From: Ruminococcus sp.
GTDB taxonomy: Bacteria > Bacillota > Clostridia > Oscillospirales > Ruminococcaceae
NCBI GenBank assembly: GCA_015066845.1
Contig: SVNO01000019.1
Location: forward strand, 1 to 34,907
Direction of reading: 5' to 3'
Length of the DNA: 34,907 nt
In this document: positions 21,360-30,898 of the stretch, in pieces
Layout of the letters: each line of letters starts with the position of its first letter
How positions within the stretch are numbered: position 1 is the first letter of the stretch
Position numbers and translations under genes: made by a program
The notes under the pieces: model-generated
What the model was told of the DNA's origin: nothing
The model's input: the letters and a program-made list of their open reading frames with translations, nothing else
Databases searched by the model: none

Positions 21360-22514
21360 ATGAGCGATACACAAGAAAATATGTCCGGCGGCATGGACTC
21401 CGGTCTGAATGCCGGAATGCCTGCACAGCAGACGGTGCATGACCCATATGCCGAGCGCACGGAGGAGGGTGTCAACCAGTACATCTGCCCGAACTGCGCA
21501 GCCGGTCTGCATTTCGACCCCAGAAAACAGGGCTTCAGCTGCGCCTATTGTATGAGCTTTTTCACGCCGGAGGAATGCAAGGCGGCGAATGAAAAGATAG
21601 AGGAAGAACAGGTGCAGGAAGCTCCCCAGAAAGAGGAGTTCGAGGAAAATGTGCAGCTTTACAGCTGCCCGTCCTGCGGTGCGGAATTGATTACCGACCA
21701 GAATACTTCCGCAACAGAGTGCTATTACTGTCACAATCCGGTGGTATTGCAGGGACGATTGTCCGGCGATTACCGCCCGTCCAAGGTCATTCCGTTCAAG
21801 ATCGACCGACAGGGTGCACACAATATTTTCAAGACATGGTGCAGCCGCCGTAAATTCCTGCCCAAAAGCTTTACAGCGGACAGCCAATTGCTGCATATGC
21901 AGGGCGTTTATGTTCCGTTCTGGGTGGCAAACTGTGATGTGCATGGACAAATGCAGGCAGTGGGCAAAAAAATCCGTTCATGGCGGTCGGGTAATTATCG
22001 GTATACGGAAACCAAGGAATTTGACGTATACCGTGACGCATCCATCCAGTTCGTCGGCATTCCGGCGGATGGCGCAAGCAAAATTGAGGACGCATTGATG
22101 GAAGCCATTGAACCGTTCAATTATGATGACGCGGTGGATTTTGAGATGGTCTATCTCAGCGGCTTCCTTTCGGATAAATATGATGTGAACAAATCGCAGG
22201 TTTTTCCGCGCGTGAGAAACCGTGCAGTCAACGGCAGCGACCAGCTCATCCGTTCGACCATGGGCGGCTACAGTACCTTGCGTGTGACGCGTTCGGATAT
22301 GCACATTCTCAGCACAAAATGGGAGTATATGCTCCTTCCTGTGTGGTTTATGACCTACCAGTACAAGGATAAGCAGTACGCGTTTGCCATCAATGGACAG
22401 ACCGGCAAGCAGGCAGGCACACCGCCGCTGGATACGAAAAAACTGGTATGGCTGTGCGTCCTGATTCTCCTTGGCTGCATTGCTGTCGGAGCGATAGGAG
22501 GGTTTTTCATATGA
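21360..22514 (+). CDS. Double zinc-ribbon (TFIIB-type) protein with C-terminal membrane anchor
   Basis: The 384-aa product has two CxxC-CxxC zinc ribbons (Cys43, Cys46, Cys61, Cys64 and Cys103, Cys106, Cys121, Cys124) separated by a Glu-rich linker, a central domain with PFKI near the start and VPFWVANCDV in the middle, and one membrane helix at the C-terminus (about 362-382). Many Firmicutes have such 'TFIIB-type zinc ribbon-containing' proteins of unknown role. GGAGCG 3-8 nt before the ATG at 21360 defines the start. Its stop overlaps the start of the next gene as ATGA, so the two are made together; no separate promoter was recognised in the 95 nt before it. Confidence 0.82.
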   Translation: MSDTQENMSGGMDSGLNAGMPAQQTVHDPYAERTEEGVNQYICPNCAAGLHFDPRKQGFSCAYCMSFFTPEECKAANEKIEEEQVQEAPQKEEFEENVQLYSCPSCGAELITDQNTSATECYYCHNPVVLQGRLSGDYRPSKVIPFKIDRQGAHNIFKTWCSRRKFLPKSFTADSQLLHMQGVYVPFWVANCDVHGQMQAVGKKIRSWRSGNYRYTETKEFDVYRDASIQFVGIPADGASKIEDALMEAIEPFNYDDAVDFEMVYLSGFLSDKYDVNKSQVFPRVRNRAVNGSDQLIRSTMGGYSTLRVTRSDMHILSTKWEYMLLPVWFMTYQYKDKQYAFAINGQTGKQAGTPPLDTKKLVWLCVLILLGCIAVGAIGGFFI

Positions 22515-23989
22515 GTCGATTTTTGAAATATCTCCTCTGTTCCGCGGCAGCATTCTGTCTGTTCCAGCCGTTGACAGCAGGTGCAGCGGATGCGAAAGTT
22601 TACAGCCCTGGTCAGGCGATCACTGATTCTGAAAAGAGTGAATATTCCAGTATTTTGAATGAAACGGCAGAAGCCATCGACATGAATATTCTGGTCATCG
22701 TCGGCAATGATACATTTCCGGAAGGAGCCGGTCGTGATACGCTTGAGGTTGCCTACGAGCAGCAATACGGTACACAGGACGGCATTGGACTGTATCTGGA
22801 CGCGCGCGAAGAAAACCCGATGCACTATATCATGACGCGCGGACGTGCGAGCCAGTATTACATGCATATACCGGAAGACCGTATCAGTACGATGTTCGAT
22901 GAAATGGAGTGCTTCCTCTATCCGCCGCTTGACGCATCGGGCGCAATAGATATTTTCAAGATCAATCTTGAGTACTACTATGAGATAGGCACGGCTGGTG
23001 ATGGGAACAATCCCGATGTCAGCAGCTGGTATTTTTATCAGGATGATGTGCTCCAGGTCTGCCCGATGGATGCTAACGGAGAAATGATTACATTTCCGGA
23101 ATCCACCGAAGAACCGGAGGAAACAGAGCCGGAAGAATCAGAAGCGGAATCCGAAGAACCTGTCAAGGCAGAAACCGGAAACGGCGGTGCAGTATCCCTG
23201 TATGATGAATCGTCATGGCTGACGCAGGATGAATACAACCAGTGCATGGTGTATCTGAAGGATGCAGCCGAGCAGACGGGCATGAATGTGGGCATGGTAC
23301 TTGGTTCACAGGTGCGCTCGGATTATACCATCCAATCCCTTGCGGACGCAAGCTATGACGAGCTGTTCGGGCATGGCACGGATGGTCTGCTTTACTACAT
23401 GGACCTCAGCGGTCAGTCATCCCCCTACGACTACATTTCCACCAGCGGCATGGGGCAGATGTACTACACCAATGCCAGTGATAATAACCGTATCGACCGG
23501 ATCTTTGATAATGTATTCCCCTATCTCAAGCCAGCCGGCAGTGAAGATGTCGTTGGTGCGATCCAGGCATTTTCCGAGGAAGTGATCTGGTATTACGAGA
23601 TGGGTGTACCGGACCGATACTATGTGTACGATGATGTCTATGATGAGTATTATTACGTCAAGGACGGTGCACTTGCCACATCGAAATCAAGACCGTACAT
23701 CAGGCAGGAAGCAGTCGGGTCGGGTATTTTTGTTGGGTTTGTGGTTGGTCTGATTGCCGCATTGGTGACATTCTTCGTGATCAAGAGCCATTACAAATTC
23801 AAGTCCGCGCTTGCGCCGACGGCATATGTCAACCGCAGAACTCTGGAATTCCACCAGCAGTATGACCGGTTTGTACGCCAGTACACAACCAAAGTCAGAG
23901 TCGAGTCGTCCAGCGGCGGCAGAAGCGGCGGTGGCGGAGGCGGCGGCAGCAGCTCCGGCGGTCACGGCGGCGGCGGAAGACATCGCTAA
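22511..23989 (+). CDS. Secreted/membrane TPM-like protein with two repeat domains and Gly-rich tail
   Basis: The 492-aa product has a signal peptide (about 1-26, ending AGA-A), two related extracellular domains (about 30-180 and 230-395; both carry DGxxLYxD/M and YxxxMxR-like segments), an acidic Glu/Pro linker between them (about 200-218), one membrane helix (about 403-426) and a Ser/Gly/His-rich tail. This resembles TPM (TLP18.3/Psb32/MOLO-1) proteins, which often end in Gly-rich tails, but the match is by general pattern only. GGAGGG lies 8-9 nt before the ATG. It is coupled to the zinc-ribbon gene. The function is unknown, perhaps envelope maintenance. Confidence 0.7.
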   Translation: MSRFLKYLLCSAAAFCLFQPLTAGAADAKVYSPGQAITDSEKSEYSSILNETAEAIDMNILVIVGNDTFPEGAGRDTLEVAYEQQYGTQDGIGLYLDAREENPMHYIMTRGRASQYYMHIPEDRISTMFDEMECFLYPPLDASGAIDIFKINLEYYYEIGTAGDGNNPDVSSWYFYQDDVLQVCPMDANGEMITFPESTEEPEETEPEESEAESEEPVKAETGNGGAVSLYDESSWLTQDEYNQCMVYLKDAAEQTGMNVGMVLGSQVRSDYTIQSLADASYDELFGHGTDGLLYYMDLSGQSSPYDYISTSGMGQMYYTNASDNNRIDRIFDNVFPYLKPAGSEDVVGAIQAFSEEVIWYYEMGVPDRYYVYDDVYDEYYYVKDGALATSKSRPYIRQEAVGSGIFVGFVVGLIAALVTFFVIKSHYKFKSALAPTAYVNRRTLEFHQQYDRFVRQYTTKVRVESSSGGRSGGGGGGGSSSGGHGGGGRHR

Positions 23990-23996
23990 TATGACA

Positions 23997-24036
23997 CAAC
24001 ACCGTCAGTTCGTTGGAATGACGGTGTTGATTTTTT
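23997..24036 (+). terminator. Terminator of the zinc-ribbon/TPM pair
   Basis: CAACACCGTCA (23997-24007) pairs perfectly with TGACGGTGTTG (24019-24029), then A and TTTTTT (24031-24036). Confidence 0.9.
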
Positions 24037-24086
24037 GCAGGAAGTAAACCGCTTGCAGAACACGCTGTATTATCGTAAAAAGCCCC

Positions 24087-24115
24087 TTGTAATTTTTCTC
24101 CATTTGTGCTATAAT
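24087..24115 (+). promoter_or_regulatory. Promoter of the ung-metF-metH directon
   Basis: TTGTAA (24087-24092) and TATAAT (24110-24115) are 17 nt apart, 32 nt before the ung start. No other clear promoter was seen before 34705, though internal ones may have been missed. Confidence 0.75.
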
Positions 24116-24147
24116 AATAAGTAAATATACCCTATAGGAGCAAAAAC

Positions 24148-24819
24148 ATGGTACACTTTGAAAATGAATGGGATACCCTGCTGTGTGATGAGCTGGAAAA
24201 GCCTTATTATCAGGAATTGCGCAGTTTTCTGACAGCAGAATACCGCACGGCAACCGTCTATCCCAACCAATATGACATCTTCAATGCCCTGAAATATACC
24301 AGCTACAGCAACGTGCGCGTAGTCATTCTCGGACAGGACCCCTACCATGGACCGAATCAGGCACATGGACTGAGCTTTTCTGTCAAAAAAGGCGTTCAGC
24401 CGCCGCCCTCCCTTGTCAATATCTATAAGGAGATCCGCGAGGATCTGGGCATTGACAACCTCGGACAGCATGGCGAGCTGACCGACTGGGCACGGCAGGG
24501 CGTGCTCCTGCTCAATACCGTGCTGACCGTCCGTGACGGCGAGGCAGCAAGCCACCGCGGCAAGGGCTGGGAGCAGTTCACCGACAGCATCATTCGCCTG
24601 CTCAATCTCCGCGAAGACCCCATTGTCTTTCTCCTCTGGGGTGCACATGCGGCGAAAAAACAGGAGCTTATCACCAATCCCTGCCACCTCATTCTCAAAG
24701 CTGCCCATCCAAGTCCGCTTTCCGCGACAAAAGGATTTTTCGGGTGCAGACATTTTTCACAGACCAATGCATTCCTCCGCAGCCACGGCTTTGCGGAGAT
24801 CGACTGGACGATTCGCTGA
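24148..24819 (+). CDS. ung: Uracil-DNA glycosylase (family 1)
   Basis: Ung removes uracil from DNA, the first step of base excision repair. The 223-aa product has the water-activating loop GQDPYHG (62-68, catalytic Asp64), [15 protein letters not shown] with the uracil-specific Asn, and the intercalation loop HPSPLSA near 186-192. Length and motifs are typical. AGGAGC lies 8 nt before the ATG. metF starts 20 nt after its stop. Confidence 0.96.
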   Translation: MVHFENEWDTLLCDELEKPYYQELRSFLTAEYRTATVYPNQYDIFNALKYTSYSNVRVVILGQDPYHGPNQAHGLSFSVKKGVQPPPSLVNIYKEIREDLGIDNLGQHGELTDWARQGVLLLNTVLTVRDGEAASHRGKGWEQFTDSIIRLLNLREDPIVFLLWGAHAAKKQELITNPCHLILKAAHPSPLSATKGFFGCRHFSQTNAFLRSHGFAEIDWTIR

Positions 24820-24839
24820 CAACAAAAGGATGTGTTTTT

Positions 24840-25694
24840 ATGGAAAAGAAGCCAATTTATTCATTTGAAATATTCCCGCCCAAGCCTACCTCCCCCGTTG
24901 CAAGCATCGAAAAAGCATTTGCAGAGCTTGCTGCACTGCGCCCCGATTTCATCAGTGTGACCTATGGTGCAGGCGGTGGACTCAACGGCGGTGCACTCAC
25001 CTGCCAGCTTTGTGCAAAGCTTTTGCACGAATATGGTGTCAAGCCCGTGGCGCACCTGCCCTGCATTTCCTACACGAAAGAGGAAATTTCCGCAGTACTG
25101 CGCGATTTTAAGGAAAACGGCATCACCGATATCCTTGCACTGCGCGGCGATAAAAGCCCCGAACGTCCGGAAAAGAACGATTTCCGGTATGCTTCCGATT
25201 TGATTGCATTCATCCGCCGCGAAGGCGATTTCAATATTTCTGCTGCCTGCTATCCGGAAGTGCATCCGGAGGCGCGTACAGCAGCCGATGACCTGCGCCA
25301 CCTCAAAGAAAAGGTTGACAAGGGCGCGTCCCATCTGATTTCACAGCTCTTTTTTGACAATGAGCATTTCTATGATTTCCGCGAAAAATGCGACATTATC
25401 GGCATCAATGTCCCCATCGAGGCAGGTATCATGCCCGTGGTCAATGCCGCGCAGATCAACCGCATGGTCAGCCTTTGCGGTGCAAGCCTGCCGCGCAAAT
25501 TCACCGTAATGATGCAGCGGTTCGGGCATCATCCGGAAGCTATGCGCGATGCCGGCATTGCCTATGCCGTTGACCAGATCGTGGACCTCGTTGCCAACGG
25601 CGTGGACGGCATTCACCTGTATACCATGAATAATCCGTATGTCGCAAAACGTATCACCGAGGCAGTGTCCGGTATCCTCGGCAGAAGTCTGTGA
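24840..25694 (+). CDS. metF: 5,10-methylenetetrahydrofolate reductase
   Basis: This flavoenzyme reduces methylene-THF to methyl-THF, the methyl donor for MetH. The 284-aa product has SFEIFPPK (8-15, with the acidic residue Glu10), FISVTYGAGG, DILALRGD and the FAD-binding region up to IHLYTMN near 262-268. The ATG at 24840 is used; the open frame extends upstream into ung without a ribosome-binding site, and AAAAGGA lies 8 nt before this ATG. It is directly coupled (GTGA) to the gene for the MetH activation domain, so the cluster works as one methyl-transfer module. Confidence 0.95.
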   Translation: MEKKPIYSFEIFPPKPTSPVASIEKAFAELAALRPDFISVTYGAGGGLNGGALTCQLCAKLLHEYGVKPVAHLPCISYTKEEISAVLRDFKENGITDILALRGDKSPERPEKNDFRYASDLIAFIRREGDFNISAACYPEVHPEARTAADDLRHLKEKVDKGASHLISQLFFDNEHFYDFREKCDIIGINVPIEAGIMPVVNAAQINRMVSLCGASLPRKFTVMMQRFGHHPEAMRDAGIAYAVDQIVDLVANGVDGIHLYTMNNPYVAKRITEAVSGILGRSL

Positions 25695-26359
25695 TCTCGC
25701 TGTCTGCCATCGACCGTGCACAGGCGTTCCGTTATGCCGGAATGCCTACAGTGCCGGACGGACATCTGTCCACACTTGCTGATACCTGCGAAAAACGGCT
25801 GCTCTCTGCGATTTCTCCGCGCTATTGTGAACGCGTTTATCCCCTGTCCCGTACACCGGAGGGTATCCTCTGCACGGGCACTTCCCTGCTGCTGACGGGC
25901 AGGGACATTGCCGCGCACCTTGCCGGATGCAGCTGCGCACTGCTGTTCTGTGCAACGCTCTCACAGGGGGCAGATTTTGCCATCCGTGCCGCACAGGCAG
26001 AGGACGTGACAGCAGGACTGCTCACCGATGCAATGGCAAGCGCGGCAGTTGAGCAGGTCTGCGATATGGCAGAAGCGGAAATGCTCGCAAAATTGCCGGA
26101 ATTTCACGCGACTTGGCGGTACAGTGCCGGTTACGGCGACCTGCCGCTGCAAATTCAGGGAGATTTTCTCGCTGCTGTGGACGCACCGCGCCGCGTGGGT
26201 GTCTGCGTGAGCGAAAGCGGTCTGCTTGTGCCGCGCAAATCAGTGACGGCAATTATCGGGCTTTCAAAAGAACCCGTCGAACGGCACAAAAAGGGCTGTA
26301 CTTCGTGTAATGCAGCCGAAACCTGCCCCTATCGGGCGAAAGGAGCACATTGCAAATGA
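25691..26359 (+). CDS. Separate methionine synthase activation-domain protein
   Basis: The 222-aa product resembles the vitamin B12-dependent methionine synthase activation domain, which is the fourth domain of classical MetH and rebinds S-adenosylmethionine to re-methylate oxidised cob(II)alamin. Here it is its own gene between metF and metH, and MetH lacks that domain. The C-terminus has a Cys motif (CTSC, then CPYR) not found in E. coli MetH; it may hold a metal or FeS centre, as inferred only from spacing. Start is GTG at 25691, overlapping the metF stop as GTGA; the metH start overlaps its stop. Confidence 0.8.
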   Translation: MISLSAIDRAQAFRYAGMPTVPDGHLSTLADTCEKRLLSAISPRYCERVYPLSRTPEGILCTGTSLLLTGRDIAAHLAGCSCALLFCATLSQGADFAIRAAQAEDVTAGLLTDAMASAAVEQVCDMAEAEMLAKLPEFHATWRYSAGYGDLPLQIQGDFLAAVDAPRRVGVCVSESGLLVPRKSVTAIIGLSKEPVERHKKGCTSCNAAETCPYRAKGAHCK

Positions 26360-28713
26360 CAGTTACAACACTTCTTGGAGAGGGATTCCTCATGCTCGAT
26401 GGCGGCATGGGTACAATGCTGCAAGCCAATGGACTGAAGATGGGCGGCATTCCGGAATTGCTGAATTTCACCCATCCGCAGCAGATCGCCGACATCCACC
26501 GCGCCTACATTGACGCAGGCGCAAACGTTGTCTATACCAATACATTCGGGGCAAATCGCCTGAAAATGGCGAAAACCGGACATTCCGTGCAGGAAATCAT
26601 CACCGCAGCCATTGCCAATGCCAGAGCTGCCGCACAGGAACGTGCACTCGTTGCCCTCGACATCGGGCCGATCGGTCAGCTGCTTGAACCGACAGGAACG
26701 CTGAAATTTGAAGAAGCCTACGATATTTTCCGCGAACAGGTGGAAGCCGGCAAGGACGCGGATCTGTATATTTTTGAAACCATGACGGACTTGTCAGAAG
26801 TCCGTGCAGGTGTGCTTGCTGCGAAGGAATATGGCGATGGCAAGCCGATTTTCGTTACCATGAGCTTTGAAGAAAACGGCAGGACCTTCACCGGCTGCGA
26901 AATTTCTGCCATGGCTCTGACGCTGGAAGGACTGGGCGTGGACGCTGTCGGCGTGAATTGCTCCCTCGGTCCGGAGGAGCTTGTGCCCATCGTGCAGGAG
27001 CTTTGCCGCTGGACAACGCTCCCCGTGATCGTCAAGCCCAACGCAGGACTCCCCGACCCCATAACCGGTGTGCATCGCTTTGCCCCCGAACGCTTCGGGG
27101 AATGCATGAAACCCTATGTGCAGATGGGTGTGCGGATTTTCGGCGGCTGCTGCGGCACTACCCCCGACCATATCCGTGCAGCGGCGCAGTGCTTGCAGAA
27201 TCTGACACCGGTGCAGCTTGAAGTTTCCATCCCCGCTGCCGTGTGTTCCGCAAACACAACGGTCATTCTCGATATGCCGCGCATCATCGGCGAGAGAATC
27301 AATCCGACCGGTAAAAAACGCTTCAAACAGGCACTTGTGGAGCATGATGTAGACTATATCCTCGGTCAGGCAATTGCACAGGTGCAGGCAGGCGCGGACA
27401 TTCTCGATGTGAATGTCGGATTGCCGGACATTGACGAGGTGGAGATGATGCGCACCTGCGTCAAGGCAATTCAGAGCATTACCAGCACCCCCTTGCAGCT
27501 CGACACCACAAAGCCGGACGCACTCGAAGCCGGACTGCGCGTGTACAATGGCAAGCCCATTGTCAATTCCGTCAACGGCGAGGAAGAATCCCTGAATACC
27601 GTACTTCCGCTTGTGAAGAAATACGGTGCAGCCGTGGTGGGACTGACGCTTGACAAGGACGGCATCCCGAAAACGGCAGAGGGCAGATTTGCCATTGCCA
27701 AGCGCATTCTTGACCGCGCACTGGAACTGGGCATCCGCCGCGAGGATGTGTACATCGACTGTCTGACGCTGACTGCCTCCGCAGAACAGGAGGGTGTCAT
27801 GGAAACGCTCAAGGCACTCACGCGCGTCAAGCAGGAACTTGGTTTGCAGACAGTACTGGGCGTGTCGAATATTTCGTTCGGTCTGCCCAACCGCGAACTG
27901 GTCAACAAGACATTTCTGACCATGGCACTCCATGCAGGACTCACGCTGCCCATCCTCAACCCGAATACGGAGAGCATGACAGCAGCCGTGCGCACCTATC
28001 GCCTGCTTGCGAACCATGACAGGAACGCTGTGGAATATATCGCGCATTATGGCGGTGAAACGCCTGCCGCACCCAAGGCGGCTGCGCAGAGCATGACGCT
28101 GCCCGAAGCAATTGCGGCAGGTCTGAAAACGGAGGCTGCCGCCCTGACATCCGCACTGCTTGCAGAGCAGTCCCCCATGGATGTGGTCAATGGGCAGCTC
28201 ATTCCGGCACTCGACAAAGCCGGCGCGGCATTTGAAGCCGGTACGATTTTCCTGCCCCAGCTCATTTCCTCCGCGTCCGCGGCACAGAGCGCGTTTGAGG
28301 TCATCAAAACTGCCATTGCACAGGCAGGCACGGACAGCGTGAGCCGCGGCACGATCGTGATTGCAACTGTCAAGGGTGATATTCACGACATCGGCAAGAA
28401 CATCGTGAAAGTACTGCTGGAAAACTACGGATATACCGTCATTGACCTTGGCAAGGATGTACTCTGTGAAGCTGTCGTGCAGGCAGCAGTACAGGAACAT
28501 GCACCCCTTGTCGGGCTTTCCGCATTGATGACAACCACGCTCCCGTCCATGGAAGAAACCATCCGCCAGCTGCGCGAAGCATTGCCGGAGGTACGCATCA
28601 TGGTCGGCGGTGCGGTGCTGACAGCGGATTATGCGGAGAAAATCGGTGCAGATTTCTACGCAAAGGATGCCAAGGAGGCGGTGGACATCGCCAAGCAGGT
28701 ATTTGATGTATGA
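26356..28713 (+). CDS. metH: Cobalamin-dependent methionine synthase, without activation domain
   Basis: MetH transfers methyl from methyl-THF through cobalamin to homocysteine. The 785-aa product has the homocysteine domain (1-~290; zinc ligands Cys202 in GVNCSLG and Cys265/Cys266 in GGCCGTTP), the pterin domain (~300-560; IIGERINPTG, DVNVG, NSVNGE), the cobalamin cap (~580-660) and the B12 domain with the lower axial ligand His677 in GDIHDIGKN. The fourth, activation domain of about 350 residues is absent and encoded by the gene before. Start ATG 26356 overlaps that gene's stop; a TTG at 26350 is less likely. B12 must be imported or made elsewhere; no B12 riboswitch was seen. Confidence 0.95.
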   Translation: MTVTTLLGEGFLMLDGGMGTMLQANGLKMGGIPELLNFTHPQQIADIHRAYIDAGANVVYTNTFGANRLKMAKTGHSVQEIITAAIANARAAAQERALVALDIGPIGQLLEPTGTLKFEEAYDIFREQVEAGKDADLYIFETMTDLSEVRAGVLAAKEYGDGKPIFVTMSFEENGRTFTGCEISAMALTLEGLGVDAVGVNCSLGPEELVPIVQELCRWTTLPVIVKPNAGLPDPITGVHRFAPERFGECMKPYVQMGVRIFGGCCGTTPDHIRAAAQCLQNLTPVQLEVSIPAAVCSANTTVILDMPRIIGERINPTGKKRFKQALVEHDVDYILGQAIAQVQAGADILDVNVGLPDIDEVEMMRTCVKAIQSITSTPLQLDTTKPDALEAGLRVYNGKPIVNSVNGEEESLNTVLPLVKKYGAAVVGLTLDKDGIPKTAEGRFAIAKRILDRALELGIRREDVYIDCLTLTASAEQEGVMETLKALTRVKQELGLQTVLGVSNISFGLPNRELVNKTFLTMALHAGLTLPILNPNTESMTAAVRTYRLLANHDRNAVEYIAHYGGETPAAPKAAAQSMTLPEAIAAGLKTEAAALTSALLAEQSPMDVVNGQLIPALDKAGAAFEAGTIFLPQLISSASAAQSAFEVIKTAIAQAGTDSVSRGTIVIATVKGDIHDIGKNIVKVLLENYGYTVIDLGKDVLCEAVVQAAVQEHAPLVGLSALMTTTLPSMEETIRQLREALPEVRIMVGGAVLTADYAEKIGADFYAKDAKEAVDIAKQVFDV

Positions 28714-28729
28714 CTGAGGAGGACAAGCT

Positions 28730-30898
28730 ATGAAGAAAGGCGCAGTTGCGGGCGTTTGCACAGCAATGCTGCTCGCGGCAGCGGGCTGCTCCGGCGGCAC
28801 AGCGCAGGTGGACTATGCGTGGAGCAATGTGGCGATCGGCGGCGGCGGTTACGTCACCGGCATGGTCTACAGTGAAGCGCAGGAGCATCTGGTCTATGCG
28901 CGCACGGACATTGGCGGCGCGTATCGCTGGACGCAGGATGTGCAGCGATGGGTACCGCTGACCGACCATCTCGGTGCGGAGCAGTGGAATCTCATCGGCA
29001 TTGAAAGCATCGCCGCAGACCCCGTGGAAGCCAACCGCGTGTACCTGCTCTGCGGCACATATATGAATACAAACGGCGCAGTGCTTGCCTCGGAGGATTA
29101 CGGCGCAACATGGGCGCAGGTGGATATGCCCTTTTCATGCGGCGGCAACTGCTCCGGTCGGGGCGTTGGAGAACGCATGATGGTCAATCCCCAGAACAAC
29201 AGCGAGATCTGGCTGGGAACGCGCAATGCCGGACTCTGGAAATCGGAGGATTACGGCAGGACATGGAATGTTGTTGCACAGTTTCCGGTCAAGGGCGATT
29301 ATGTGCAGGAAAACAATGCCATCGGCATTATGTGGGTGGAATTTTCACCGGAAAACGGCGCGGTCTATGTCGGCGTTGCACAGACAAACGGCGAATGCAT
29401 TTACCGTTCCATGGACGGCGGCGAAAACTGGGAGGCTCTGCCCGTCTTTGCACAGGGTTTGTATCCGCTGCAAGCGGATTTCTCCACCGATGGAACGCTG
29501 TACCTGAGCTATGCCGATAACTGCGGCGCGAATCTGAGTGCCTGTCAGCAAGGCGCAGTGGCAAAATTCCGTGACGGACATTTCACCGACATCACACCGC
29601 AGTGCGATGACGGCAGATATGGCGGATTCAGCGGCATTTCCGTTGACCGCAGCCATCCCGAAACCGTGGTCGTCACGACCATGTTCTACTGGTCGCCGCA
29701 GGGTGACAATATCTATCGCTCCACGGATGGGGGCGAAAGCTGGACGGGTATGTTCAATGGCAGTACGGGCGAAAAGCGGTATGTGATGGATGTGCAGAAT
29801 GCGGACTGGCTGAGATGGGGACTTGAAGAAGCCAAACTCGGCTGGTGGATGACGGACATCAACATTAACCCCTTCAATTCCGATGAAGTGATGTACGGCA
29901 CGGGCGCGACCATCTACACCACACAGAATATGACTGCGCTCGGCAGCAAAACGCCTGTCACAGTGGCATTCCATGCACAGGGCTTGGAGGAAACGGCAGT
30001 CACACAGCTGCAATCTCCCCAATATCAGGACGAACAGCCCCAGCTCTATTCCATCATGGGCGATTTGACGGGCTTTGCGCATCTGGATGTGACGCAGCCG
30101 CCGGACAACGACCATTTTATGGGAGCTGTCTGCAATGCGGCACCGGCTGCACTGGATACAGCCTATCAGAATGCCGCGTGTGCGGTCTTTACCGTTTATC
30201 AGGACGCTTCCCCCGTCTGGTTTACCATGGACGGCGGAAAGAGCTGGCAGGATGCCGGCGCACCGGAGCATGTGGGCGGCGGTACAGTCGCCATGGCAGC
30301 CGATGGCAGCCGTTTTCTCTGGATGCCGCAGGGTTCTGGAAAGGTCTACCTCTATGACGCAGCACAAGCCGGCTGGTTCTATGCAAAGGGCTTGGGCATG
30401 GGCGCGAAAGTGGCAGCGGATAGAGTCGATCCGCAGAAATTCTATGCAAATTACAACGGTCTGCTCCACATCTCCGAGGATGGCGGCGCAAGTTTCCACT
30501 CCACGGGCACTTTGCTTTCGGAGGATGCGGAGCTTTGCACAGTCATGAACAAGGAGGGGCATCTCTGGATTCGCAGCGGCACATTGCTCATGCGTTCCGA
30601 GGATGGCGGCAGTACCTTTACCAAGATAGAGGGCACGGCATTCAGCGCGATTGGATTCGGTGCTCCGCAAAAGGAGGGCGATGAACCTGTTGTCTATGCA
30701 ATGGGAAGTGCCGGTGAACAGGGCAGCGGCATTTATCGTTCCACGGACAAGGGCGCGTCATGGGTTCGCCTCAATGACGACAAGCACCTGTTCGGCAACC
30801 TTTCACCAGCCATTACCGGTGACGGCAGAGTATACGGCAGGGTTTACTTTGCAACCAATGGCAGAGGTATCGTCATGGGCGATATTCAGGAGGATTGA
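28730..30898 (+). CDS. GH74 xyloglucanase-type glycoside hydrolase, lipoprotein
   Basis: The 722-aa product is a GH74 enzyme, which cuts the beta-1,4-glucan backbone of xyloglucan. The N-terminus is a lipoprotein signal (LLAAAGC, Cys20), so it is probably anchored outside the cell. The two acids expected for GH74 are Asp60 in RTDIGGAYRW and Asp445 in GDLTGFAH. Asp-box turns of the two beta-propellers are frequent (SEDYGATW, SMDGGENW, STDGGESW, SEDGGSTF). There is no dockerin or carbohydrate-binding module at the C-terminus. GAGGAGG lies about 7 nt before the ATG. It follows metH by 16 nt and overlaps the GH25 gene by one base. Confidence 0.9.
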   Translation: MKKGAVAGVCTAMLLAAAGCSGGTAQVDYAWSNVAIGGGGYVTGMVYSEAQEHLVYARTDIGGAYRWTQDVQRWVPLTDHLGAEQWNLIGIESIAADPVEANRVYLLCGTYMNTNGAVLASEDYGATWAQVDMPFSCGGNCSGRGVGERMMVNPQNNSEIWLGTRNAGLWKSEDYGRTWNVVAQFPVKGDYVQENNAIGIMWVEFSPENGAVYVGVAQTNGECIYRSMDGGENWEALPVFAQGLYPLQADFSTDGTLYLSYADNCGANLSACQQGAVAKFRDGHFTDITPQCDDGRYGGFSGISVDRSHPETVVVTTMFYWSPQGDNIYRSTDGGESWTGMFNGSTGEKRYVMDVQNADWLRWGLEEAKLGWWMTDININPFNSDEVMYGTGATIYTTQNMTALGSKTPVTVAFHAQGLEETAVTQLQSPQYQDEQPQLYSIMGDLTGFAHLDVTQPPDNDHFMGAVCNAAPAALDTAYQNAACAVFTVYQDASPVWFTMDGGKSWQDAGAPEHVGGGTVAMAADGSRFLWMPQGSGKVYLYDAAQAGWFYAKGLGMGAKVAADRVDPQKFYANYNGLLHISEDGGASFHSTGTLLSEDAELCTVMNKEGHLWIRSGTLLMRSEDGGSTFTKIEGTAFSAIGFGAPQKEGDEPVVYAMGSAGEQGSGIYRSTDKGASWVRLNDDKHLFGNLSPAITGDGRVYGRVYFATNGRGIVMGDIQED

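Noticed and set aside
26794-28800. 668-codon open frame on the minus strand
   Set aside because: It is antisense to metH, which has complete motifs; the frame shows no known family and no ribosome-binding site.
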